This document shows positions 1 through 5,884 of a stretch of 5,885 nucleotides of DNA, piece by piece. A model generated the notes under the pieces. That model made no database searches and was not told where the DNA came from. It saw only the letters and a list, made by a program, of their open reading frames with translations. This stretch comes from CAXYVX01 sp049297855. Lineage in GTDB: Bacteria; Patescibacteriota; Saccharimonadia; Saccharimonadales; Saccharimonadaceae. The position numbers and the translations under genes are program-made. The stretch covers positions 1 through 5,885 of the forward strand of contig JBAQVB010000041.1 of assembly GCA_049297855.1 (NCBI GenBank), in the 5' to 3' direction. Numbering within the stretch: position 1 is the stretch's first letter; each line of letters starts with the position of its first letter.

Positions 1-902
1 ACCGTACCCGTAGCTCGCGCACCACCGACCAGTTGTGTACCAGTGGCGGCAATATTCGCAGTTTCGGTTTTTGAAGTCGTTTTGGCGATCGGTTGCACGC
101 GCAAATTATTAATGTCCGTGGCGCTGTTGGGCGTTAAACTCAGGCTAGCCGACACCGGCACGGCAGTCGTCGTCGCGGTGATAGTGATCGTACCGTGAGG
201 CGCAAACACGGTTGCCCAAATAATAAAAATGATTAACAAAACTAACGCGCCACCGCCAATCAGGAACCACTTACGAAACTTGGAAAAATTCGGAATTTTC
301 TTATTTTTAGCCGGTGACGGTTTCGGATTACGCTGTCGCGACACTTGTTTCGGTTCGTCCGAGTTCGGTCGGCCGTCATCTTCGTCACCCCGTATTTCAT
401 CATCAGTTTCAATGGCGTTCACTGCGGCATCATCCTTGGATTCGTTCGCCATTGGAGTATGATCATCACTTCCTAAATCGGCCAACTCTCCAACACCTAA
501 ATCTTTACCGTCAATCTCGTCGTCACTGTTGTTTTTGAGCAAATCGTTGCGCGACACGGGGATGTCGGCTTGTGCAGCTAAATTTTTCGCGACTGGAATT
601 TTTAGCCCCGACGCCAGTGACACTAGCGCTTTGTCCGAAGTCACAAGTGACAATTGTTTACGCGACTTTTTAGTGGCGTTTTGCAATAGCCTGAGATTCA
701 CCACCGACTGCAAAGTTCCCGCGCGAGCCGGCGGCACCAACGCCACCACAGCGTGCTTTGAGCTTTTGACTTTTTCAATGATCGAGGTAATGTCGTCGTC
801 GGTGTCAACGTAAATCGTATCGCGCCCCAAAATAGCACCTTGACCAACGGGATTTTTGGCAAATTTATCGTCATCGATTCTCACTACTTTTCTGTCGGCC
901 AT
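1..902 (-). CDS. One-TM membrane protein of CPR type, cytoplasmic Rossmann-like N-domain (3' end outside window)
   Basis: I read 300 codons from the ATG at 902-900 without a stop; the gene continues past position 1. Residues about 25-110 form an alternating beta/alpha region (IYVDTD near 30, VVALVPP at 52-58, QLSLVTSD at 83-90, KIPVAKN at 101-107), which looks like a small Rossmann-like domain. Residues about 115-195 are acidic, low-complexity and probably disordered. A basic patch at 196-211 precedes one hydrophobic segment at about 212-234 (from W212), so the N-terminus should be cytoplasmic. After it comes a Thr/Ser-rich beta-type region (ITITATTT at 239-246), cut by the window edge. I recall this architecture from Saccharibacteria-type genomes, sometimes labelled hypothetical or baseplate-J-like; that is memory, not a search. 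It starts 2 bp after the FtsA-like gene with no clear Shine-Dalgarno, so translation is probably coupled. Molecular function is unknown. Confidence 0.8.
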   Translation of the reverse strand, partial: MADRKVVRIDDDKFAKNPVGQGAILGRDTIYVDTDDDITSIIEKVKSSKHAVVALVPPARAGTLQSVVNLRLLQNATKKSRKQLSLVTSDKALVSLASGLKIPVAKNLAAQADIPVSRNDLLKNNSDDEIDGKDLGVGELADLGSDDHTPMANESKDDAAVNAIETDDEIRGDEDDGRPNSDEPKQVSRQRNPKPSPAKNKKIPNFSKFRKWFLIGGGALVLLIIFIIWATVFAPHGTITITATTTAVPVSASLSLTPNSATDINNLRVQPIAKTTSKTETANIAATGTQLVGGARATGT

Positions 903-904
903 AA

Positions 905-2155
905 TTAAATCTTTAATACCCTATTCAATTTATCGCGAAAACCCTCCGCGCTTCCAGCGTTGTCCATTGTATCATAACCGACGCGCAACAACCCCATCGC
1001 CGTGATGAACGTGTGATCTGTTACGTCACCAGTTTTATCAATCACGCCAACCACGTCTTCGGGTTTAATGTGCTTCACCAACGGCCGGCGTGTAAACGGC
1101 AAATTTCTGTCCCAATCATTTTCGTGGAGACGTTTAACCAAAGCCTCCAAACTCGAGCCACCACCACACAACAGAATTTGTGACGGCAAATGATCGATCG
1201 CGTCAAAATCGCCCAGCGCCAACTCAACACCGGAAATCCACACGTCTAGAGTTTTATCAATGGATTGATTAACTGTGTCGCGCACCGTCGCTTTGATTTT
1301 TGGATCGTCGATGTTGAGTTTTAATTTTTCAGCAGAATCGTAGCCTACACCCAAATCGTTAGAGATCGTTTTCGTGAACGACCGCCCAGCCACACCGAAC
1401 ATGCGTGTACCTTCGACACCACCGTCGTTAATTACCGCAATATCAGTTGATCCACCACCAACATCGCACAAGATTGCCGTGAAAGTTGAGTTCGCGTCAT
1501 TGCCCAAAACGGCGCGCGCCACCGCGAACGGCTCAGCTGCTACGGCCACCAGCTCTAAATCTAGCTCGGCCGCCGTGCGCTCTAGTGCACCGATATGCAC
1601 CATCGGCGCGAATGCCGTGTAAATCTGAATAGCGACGTCCTTACCCTGAAAACCGATCGGGTTCGTAACTTTATAACCGTCAATATGAATGCTGACAATA
1701 GCTGAATTAACCAGCTTAACTTCAACGTCCGGATTGCCGGTTTCAAAAGCGATCTGTTTTTGCGCCTTAATCGCAGCGCGTTCCTGAATTTTGGTAATAA
1801 TCAGTTCCATTTCGGCCGCGTCAAGTTGGCGATCTGGTTGCGGGCGTTTGTAGCGAATCGTACTGGTCAAACCTTTGACAAACTCACCGGCGATGCCGAT
1901 AATAACTTTTTTCGCCTGCACGCCAGCCTGCTCCTCGGCCTGCACTAAAGCGGCCTCACAATTTTTAACTACGCCCGTGATATCCGCGATCGCACCACCA
2001 AACATGTTGCCAATATCTTGTCGCGCGCGGCCGACGCCAACAATTTCCATGTTGTCGCCACGCACTCGTGCAATCAGTGCCTTGCTATATTCGGTACCGA
2101 TATCGAGCGCCACCACATATTGATCGTCACTATTCTTTTGCGAAAATATACCCAT
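905..2155 (-). CDS. ftsA: FtsA-family (FtsA/PilM-type) actin-like ATPase
   Basis: This is a 416-residue actin-fold ATPase. The phosphate-1 motif is DIGTEYSK (D18-K25), phosphate-2 is DVGGGSTD starting at D231, and the adenosine motif is CGGGSS starting at C330. Between phosphate 1 and 2 lies a 1C/SHS2-type subdomain (IGIAGEFVKG, then a long charged helix) followed by NPIGFQGKDV, which resembles the NPxGxxG segment of FtsA. The C-terminus has GLLRVG and ends in a probable amphipathic helix (FRDKLNRVLKI), like the membrane-targeting tail of FtsA. FtsA tethers FtsZ filaments to the membrane; PilM, of the same superfamily, is the cytoplasmic ATP-binding ring of type IV pili. I favour FtsA-like, but no ftsZ is visible and a pilin gene lies nearby, so PilM-like work is possible. 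The ATG at 2155-2153 is chosen because everything upstream overlaps thyX, its terminator and a promoter. It ends with TAA and is followed after 2 bp by the membrane-protein gene. Confidence 0.85.
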   Translation of the reverse strand: MGIFSQKNSDDQYVVALDIGTEYSKALIARVRGDNMEIVGVGRARQDIGNMFGGAIADITGVVKNCEAALVQAEEQAGVQAKKVIIGIAGEFVKGLTSTIRYKRPQPDRQLDAAEMELIITKIQERAAIKAQKQIAFETGNPDVEVKLVNSAIVSIHIDGYKVTNPIGFQGKDVAIQIYTAFAPMVHIGALERTAAELDLELVAVAAEPFAVARAVLGNDANSTFTAILCDVGGGSTDIAVINDGGVEGTRMFGVAGRSFTKTISNDLGVGYDSAEKLKLNIDDPKIKATVRDTVNQSIDKTLDVWISGVELALGDFDAIDHLPSQILLCGGGSSLEALVKRLHENDWDRNLPFTRRPLVKHIKPEDVVGVIDKTGDVTDHTFITAMGLLRVGYDTMDNAGSAEGFRDKLNRVLKI

Positions 2156-2163
2156 ACCATGGT

Positions 2164-2191
2164 ATTTTATCACGCTTTTGGCTTTTAGCAA
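2164..2191 (-). promoter_or_regulatory. Promoter for the FtsA-like gene, probably giving a leaderless or near-leaderless mRNA
   Basis: On the minus strand, TTGCTA (2191-2186, 4/6 match to TTGACA) and TAAAAT (2169-2164, 5/6 match to TATAAT) are 16 bp apart. The initiating ATG at 2155 begins only 8 nt after the -10 box, so transcription would start at or beside the start codon. No Shine-Dalgarno sequence lies upstream of the ATG, which agrees with leaderless translation. The -35 box overlaps the U-tract of the thyX terminator. A leadered mRNA from a distal promoter is unlikely, because the terminator stands in between. Confidence 0.55.
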
Positions 2192-2224
2192 AAAATGGGC
2201 TGGCGATAAATGAATCACCAACCC
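2190..2224 (-). terminator. Intrinsic (Rho-independent) terminator after thyX
   Basis: Read on the minus strand, GGGTTGGTGAT (2224-2214) pairs with ATCGCCAGCCC (2207-2197). This gives 11 continuous base pairs, two of them G-U, around a 6-nt loop. One A follows and then six T (2195-2190). The hairpin begins 13 nt after the TAG at 2240-2238. That spacing fits this TAG as the true end of thyX better than the in-frame TGA at 2312-2310, which lies 85 nt before the hairpin. Confidence 0.85.
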
Positions 2225-2237
2225 AACACTAAGTCTC

Positions 2238-3059
2238 CTATCTCTTAGAGTAATCATCCTCATGTTTGATGGTTTTACGATACTGAATCCAGCCCCGAAA
2301 ATTACCATGTCAAGCACCGGTCGGATCGGGCGTCGCCACGTGTTCAAACGGCGACATGTGACCATTAGCCAATAACCGATCATGAAGCGCGATGTCAGTC
2401 GCAGGATCGCGTTTGCCATCGTGCGTTAGATAACTGACGCGCGCACAACGACCAACGCTAACTTTAATGGCATCATCGGGATTTTCACCCGCCCATTCGA
2501 GCTCATCCGGTTGAACGAGCGGCAAATGCCACTGACCGAACTTCAATAGTTGCGGCCGAGAGTCATCCAGAGCTTTAGCCATGTCACTAGCGGTTTTCTG
2601 CATCTCTGGCTGCGCGCTTTTGTTTATACGCAGCGCAAAGAAATTCGACCATTCAGTCGCCGTTACTATAGCCGTATGCCAAGCAAACGGTTCCAGCAAC
2701 CGGTTTATTACCTCTTTGTGAACGCCAAGATCCTGCAGTATCCGCGCGCTTTCTAGCATATTATCTCGCGTGCCCAACCACACGGTCTTCGCCTGTTCAG
2801 CTTCTGTATCAGACAACACCGATTCAGCCTCCATACCAGGCTGATTCTTGCCCCAATATTCGGGGATAAACGGATCATTTTTAATCCGCTCCAGTTGTTT
2901 TTTAACCGGAACCGCCCGACTACTGGACGAATTTCGGCTGAAAACCCGATGAGTGTTGAATTCCGGCAGAATGAATCTCGGGAATGTCACCTCCAGCGTC
3001 GTCAAACGGACGCCTTGATTTGATATAGAATCCGCCAAAACTTTAGCCTCGTAAGCCAT
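2238..3059 (-). CDS. thyX: Flavin-dependent thymidylate synthase ThyX, interrupted by an in-frame TGA near the C-terminus
   Basis: ThyX converts dUMP to dTMP using methylenetetrahydrofolate, NAD(P)H and FAD. The family signature RHRxxSxNxxSxR is present as THRVFSRNSSSSR at residues 36-48, with Thr for the first Arg. Further ThyX-like segments are EWSNFFALR in the middle and GHMSPFEHVA near residue 235-245. Standard translation stops at TGA (2312-2310) after 249 residues. The same frame then continues HGNFRGWIQYRKTI and further to TAG at 2240-2238, which is the C-terminal block I expect in this ThyX subgroup. With the TGA read as one residue the protein is 273 residues long. The break is therefore a substitution, not a frameshift. 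The ATG at 3059-3057 follows a good Shine-Dalgarno. If UGA is a true stop, the enzyme loses a conserved block and is probably impaired. The terminator just after the TAG supports the longer extent. Confidence 0.85.
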
Positions 3060-3064
3060 TGTGG

Positions 3065-3072
3065 CTTCCTTT
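3065..3072 (-). promoter_or_regulatory. Ribosome binding site of thyX
   Basis: The minus strand reads AAAGGAAG, with core AGGA at 3070-3067, 7 nt before the ATG at 3059. This fixes the thyX start. The site differs from the FtsA-like gene and the gene at 902, which have no recognisable Shine-Dalgarno. Confidence 0.75.
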
Positions 3073-3158
3073 CTCGTAGAAATTAGGTAAACTCATTTGT
3101 AAAGTTCGCCACCCGTGTTTATATACTACGAGGTTAAGCCATGTTTTTCAGGACCTTA

Positions 3159-3188
3159 ATTATATGCGCTAAGCTATTCTACTGTCAC
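3159..3188 (-). promoter_or_regulatory. Predicted thyX promoter, overlapping the end of glmS
   Basis: The minus strand has GTGACA (3188-3183, 5/6 match to TTGACA) and a perfect TATAAT (3164-3159) separated by 18 bp. The -35 box lies inside the last codons of glmS. Transcription would start near 3152, leaving a leader of about 93 nt before thyX. I see no intrinsic terminator between glmS and thyX, so read-through from glmS probably also contributes. Confidence 0.55.
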
Positions 3189-4991
3189 TGATTTTGCCAA
3201 ATTGCGTGGCTTATCGACGTCCAACCCGCGCTGCAGCGCCGCATAATAAGCTAATAATTGTGCCGGCACGACCATGATTAACGGTGTTAACAGCGGGTGC
3301 ACATTCGGCACGACAATCTGATCATCCATAGTTGCACAATTTTTAGTCGCAATCACCAGCGTATGCGCACCGCGCGAATAAACTTCTATCAGGTTACCAC
3401 GCGTATGCGCCGCCAACTTTGGATTGCTGATTAACGCAATCACCGGCGTGTTTTCCTCAATCAACGCGATAGTGCCATGTTTCAATTCGCCGGCCGCGAA
3501 ACCCTCGCACTGGATGTAGGAAATCTCTTTCATTTTCAGTGCCGCTTCTTTGGCCACATAATAATCGTTGCCACGACCAATGTAAAAACAGTTGCGCGTC
3601 GTCGCCACATAACTCTGCGCCATTTTTTTAAAGGCAGTTTTAGCGTCAATTACCGTTGACATCGCCGTCGCGGCGAGGCCTAATTCTCGTCGCAAGTCCA
3701 ACTTCGTCGCCACTTCGCGATTCAATTTCATACCGACCGCCTTAGCTAAAATCGCCATCAATGCGACCTGCGCCGTGTAGGCTTTGGTCGAGGCGACGGC
3801 AATTTCCGGTCCGGCATACAATAACATCGTGTGCTTTGCTTCGCGCGATAAGGTCGAGCCCACCACATTGGTAATCGTCAGCGACGGAAAACGCATTTTA
3901 TTCGTCTCAACTAAAACTTGGCGTGAATCAGCTGTCTCGCCGGATTGCGTCAGATAAATAAAGAATGGTTTCTCCGACAAAATCGGCATGTTATAAGCGA
4001 ATTCACTAGCCGTAGAAACGCTAACTGGCAAGCCAGTCAATTGCTCAAACAAAGTTTTGCTAGCCCAACCGGCATTTTCCGAAGTTCCAGCCGCTACTAT
4101 ATAAATCTGGTCGCTCACTAAAATATCCGCCAAAATGACGTCATCAAGCACGACGTCTCCGTTCGTCCCCAAATACTTTTGTACTAAAGTTCGCAACACC
4201 GTCGGCTGATCATCAATTTCTTTCAACATGTAAAACGGATAGGCGCCTTTGCCGATGTCGGATAAATCCAGCTCAGCCGTAAACGGCGCACGCTGAACTT
4301 TTTGCCCGCTGTCAAGGTCAAAAATCATCGCGGAATCTTGTTTCACGATCACCATTTCGTCGTCGTGAATCTCTAAAAAACGGTTGGTTTCGCGAATCAT
4401 CGCCATCGCGTCGCTACAAACCATGTTGTAGCCGTCACCCAGCCCGATCAACAGTGGAGATTTGCGTTTCGCAACATAAATCGTCGTCGGATCGTCGCTA
4501 TCCATCATCGCAAAGGCGAAACTGCCTTTTATTAGTTTCAGTGCGCGGGCAAAACCGGTTCGAACGCTCATTTGCTTGTGCTCGACGAAATAAGCAATCA
4601 AATTGACCGCAATTTCCGTGTCAGTTTCGCCATATAACTTAACGTCTGACAAATATTTAGCGCGTAACTCGGCGAAATTTTCAACCACACCGTTATGCAC
4701 CAGGAAAAAACGCCCACTTTCTGACACGTGCGGATGCGCGTTGGCTTCACTCGGCTTGCCATTGGTCGCCCAACGTGTGTGTCCGATACCGGCTGTGCCA
4801 GCTAAATCGATACCAATTTTTTCGCGTAACGCCGCAATGCGTCCCACGACTTTGATTAAGTTTACCTTATTCGTGTCGTCCGTCACGTAAATTCCGGCCG
4901 AATCATAGCCGCGATACTCCAACTTTTCGAGCCCTTGTAATAAGATGTCAGTCGCGTTCCGATTACCGATAACACCAACAATACCGCACAT
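3174..4991 (-). CDS. glmS: Glutamine--fructose-6-phosphate aminotransferase (isomerizing), GlmS
   Basis: GlmS makes glucosamine-6-phosphate from fructose-6-phosphate and glutamine, the first committed step toward UDP-GlcNAc and peptidoglycan. The protein has 605 residues (E. coli: 609) and looks intact. The start is fixed by Cys2 (MCGIVGVIG), which must become the N-terminal nucleophile of the glutaminase domain. That domain (about 2-220) shows HTRWATNGKP (71-80), HNGVVENF (99-106) and GETDTE (121-126). The first SIS domain has GTSENAG (S304) and TQSGETADS (Q349, S350, T353). The second has KEISYIQ (E489) and ELKHG (H505). The tail LAKSVTVE carries the conserved Lys600. Subtracting the cleaved Met, S303, Q348, S349, T352, E488 and H504 fall on the E. 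coli numbers. The E. coli HGPLAL segment reads HGTIAL here. It ends with TAG. The ribozyme in its leader implies feedback control by the product. Confidence 0.97.
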   Translation of the reverse strand: MCGIVGVIGNRNATDILLQGLEKLEYRGYDSAGIYVTDDTNKVNLIKVVGRIAALREKIGIDLAGTAGIGHTRWATNGKPSEANAHPHVSESGRFFLVHNGVVENFAELRAKYLSDVKLYGETDTEIAVNLIAYFVEHKQMSVRTGFARALKLIKGSFAFAMMDSDDPTTIYVAKRKSPLLIGLGDGYNMVCSDAMAMIRETNRFLEIHDDEMVIVKQDSAMIFDLDSGQKVQRAPFTAELDLSDIGKGAYPFYMLKEIDDQPTVLRTLVQKYLGTNGDVVLDDVILADILVSDQIYIVAAGTSENAGWASKTLFEQLTGLPVSVSTASEFAYNMPILSEKPFFIYLTQSGETADSRQVLVETNKMRFPSLTITNVVGSTLSREAKHTMLLYAGPEIAVASTKAYTAQVALMAILAKAVGMKLNREVATKLDLRRELGLAATAMSTVIDAKTAFKKMAQSYVATTRNCFYIGRGNDYYVAKEAALKMKEISYIQCEGFAAGELKHGTIALIEENTPVIALISNPKLAAHTRGNLIEVYSRGAHTLVIATKNCATMDDQIVVPNVHPLLTPLIMVVPAQLLAYYAALQRGLDVDKPRNLAKSVTVE

Positions 4992-4996
4992 AAAAA

Positions 4997-5003
4997 CCTT
5001 CTT
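4997..5003 (-). promoter_or_regulatory. Ribosome binding site of glmS
   Basis: The minus strand reads AAGAAGG ending 5 nt before the ATG at 4991. It supports the Met-Cys start over the longer open frame reaching 5072, which would run into the ribozyme. It lies downstream of the ribozyme and so stays on the 3' fragment after self-cleavage. Confidence 0.75.
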
Positions 5004-5055
5004 TCTGCGATTAAATATTATTAGTGTTCCTCTGGCACGTGAACGAATCTTTGTT

Positions 5056-5167
5056 GGCTCGATCACTCGCACCGTTTGCTTTCGTCCTATAGAGCATGCA
5101 CCCTGAAATTATCCGCCGAAAATTCGATCATTTCTTCCTCGTCACCTCCGCTAAGAGGTCTGGCGCT
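5056..5167 (-). ncRNA. glmS ribozyme (glucosamine-6-phosphate-activated self-cleaving RNA)
   Basis: The leader of glmS contains the hallmark ribozyme core. The predicted cleavage site is between A5167 and G5166, in ATATA/GCGCC. After GCGCCAG comes the P1 stem, ACCUC (5159-5155) with GAGGU (5148-5144), shorter than usual. The conserved GACGAGG (5143-5137) follows. P2 is GAAAU (5134-5130) with AUUUC (5109-5105). Between its arms sits AUCGAAUUUUCGGCGGAU (5128-5111), very like the Bacillus sequence as I recall it. The pseudoknot helix P2.2 is possible: CGCC (5165-5162) with GGCG (5117-5114). The 3' domain (about 5104-5056) is short and I could not assign P3/P4, so that boundary is approximate. 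In the family, GlcN6P acts as a cofactor for cleavage, and the downstream message is then degraded (shown in Bacillus with RNase J). Cleavage lies 175 nt before the glmS ATG. Confidence 0.93.
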
Positions 5168-5229
5168 ATATGAAGGCGGATCGCGTCCGACCCGAATTCA
5201 CATTTATTACTTTACAAAAGAACGCTTTA

Positions 5230-5258
5230 ACTATAACCGCTAAAAAGTTTTTCGTCAA
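5230..5258 (-). promoter_or_regulatory. Strong sigma-70-type promoter of the glmS ribozyme-glmS transcript
   Basis: The minus strand has TTGACG (5258-5253, 5/6) and TATAGT (5235-5230, 5/6) at the optimal 17-bp spacing. Transcription should start near 5223, about 55 nt upstream of the ribozyme cleavage site. This gives a leader of roughly 230 nt. Nothing gene-like is visible between here and the end of the pilin gene (5259-5413), and I found no convincing terminator there. Confidence 0.75.
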
Positions 5259-5413
5259 GGCGCGTGACTTTAGGTCCGATCATTAGGGCTCTAACGTTAT
5301 TAAATCAAACACCCATAAACCACTTTGTATTTAAAAGCAAGATAGTCGATAACTGCTCTATGCCAACACGAGATTGATGCTCGACTGCATGCAATAGGTA
5401 ATTATGTTTTGTT

Positions 5414-5884
5414 TTAGCTAGCGGTTTGGCAATAAAAAGATGAATTACTAGATAGCCGAACCATGACTGCATACGAGGATGGTGCAGAGACGAGCCTAGT
5501 GCCACTAGAGTGGGTGCAAGTATAATCTGGATAAATGTCGATAGAAAGGGCACCCGGCGTGTGGCCAATACTATCCGTCGGCACATACCACACGCCGTTG
5601 ATACTGGACGTTGATATGTTATCCCCTATATAGGCGCCGATACGACCGTCATTCCACCCGGGAGACCAAATCTTGGGAGCACTCGTGAGGCTAGCGGTGG
5701 GATAGGCCGAGCTAACATTCCCCTGGTTATCCACCTTATACGATTCAATGGCACTAAAAACACGATTAACATCTTGGCGTCTAGCTGTATCCTTTTGCGA
5801 GTTTTGTAAAGCTGGCCAGGCAATAAAGACTACTAAGAATATTAAACCTGCTATAGCTAGGACTCATGCGACTTCAATGATAGT
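5414..5884 (-). CDS. Type IV pilin (prepilin-like), 5' end outside window, with an in-frame TGA in the N-terminal helix
   Basis: The frame entering at the right edge encodes TIIEVA, then TGA (5866-5864), then VLAIAGLIFLVVFIAWPALQ and QKDTARRQDVNRVF, and runs to TAA at 5416-5414. This is the mature N-terminus of a class III-signal (type IV) pilin: the Phe1 codon is cut by the edge and Glu5 is in place. The hydrophobic helix then continues into a charged helix. If the TGA is read as one residue, about 157 mature residues are present. Two cysteines near the C-terminus (YTC and FYC) could close the disulfide-bonded D-loop known in pilins. The leader peptide and start codon lie outside the window. 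Homologues usually have an aliphatic residue, often Leu, at position 8. With UGA as a stop no pilin can be made, because no start downstream keeps the helix. Codon use is somewhat richer in ATA, CCC and GGG than in the other genes. Confidence 0.8.

Noticed and set aside
229..813. Three plus-strand ORFs opposite the left-edge gene
   Set aside because: They mirror the minus-strand coding frame, are low in complexity and have no recognisable domain or Shine-Dalgarno.
2238..2312. Selenocysteine at the ThyX TGA
   Set aside because: No convincing hairpin follows the TGA at SECIS distance, and the position is not a known redox or catalytic site of ThyX.
2238..2315. Frameshift in thyX
   Set aside because: The C-terminal block HGNFRGWIQYRK is in the same frame as the upstream part, so a substitution creating TGA explains the break without an indel.
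2156..2419. N-terminal extension of the FtsA-like ORF (88 residues up to 2419)
   Set aside because: It lies antiparallel to nothing but overlaps thyX in another frame, the terminator hairpin and the promoter; its residues do not resemble the family, while MGIFSQ at 2155 precedes DIGTEYSK at the usual distance.
3043..3096. Small upstream ORF of 17 codons in the thyX leader, overlapping the thyX start
   Set aside because: It has no Shine-Dalgarno of its own and a length expected by chance; no attenuator-like features.
3120..3173. Terminator between glmS and thyX
   Set aside because: Only a weak TTAAG/CTTAA pairing is present, with no U-tract.
4992..5072. N-terminal extension of GlmS to 5072
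   Set aside because: GlmS needs Cys directly after Met, the Shine-Dalgarno is before 4991, and the extension would run into the ribozyme 3' region.
5259..5413. Terminator or small RNA after the pilin gene
   Set aside because: Short stems such as CGAG/CTCG and the palindrome TGCATGCA are present, but none is long or followed by a T-run.
5305..5586. 93-residue minus-strand ORF
   Set aside because: It overlaps the pilin 3' half in another frame, shows no recognisable motif, and its open length is modest; the part outside the pilin (5305-5413) has no supporting signal.
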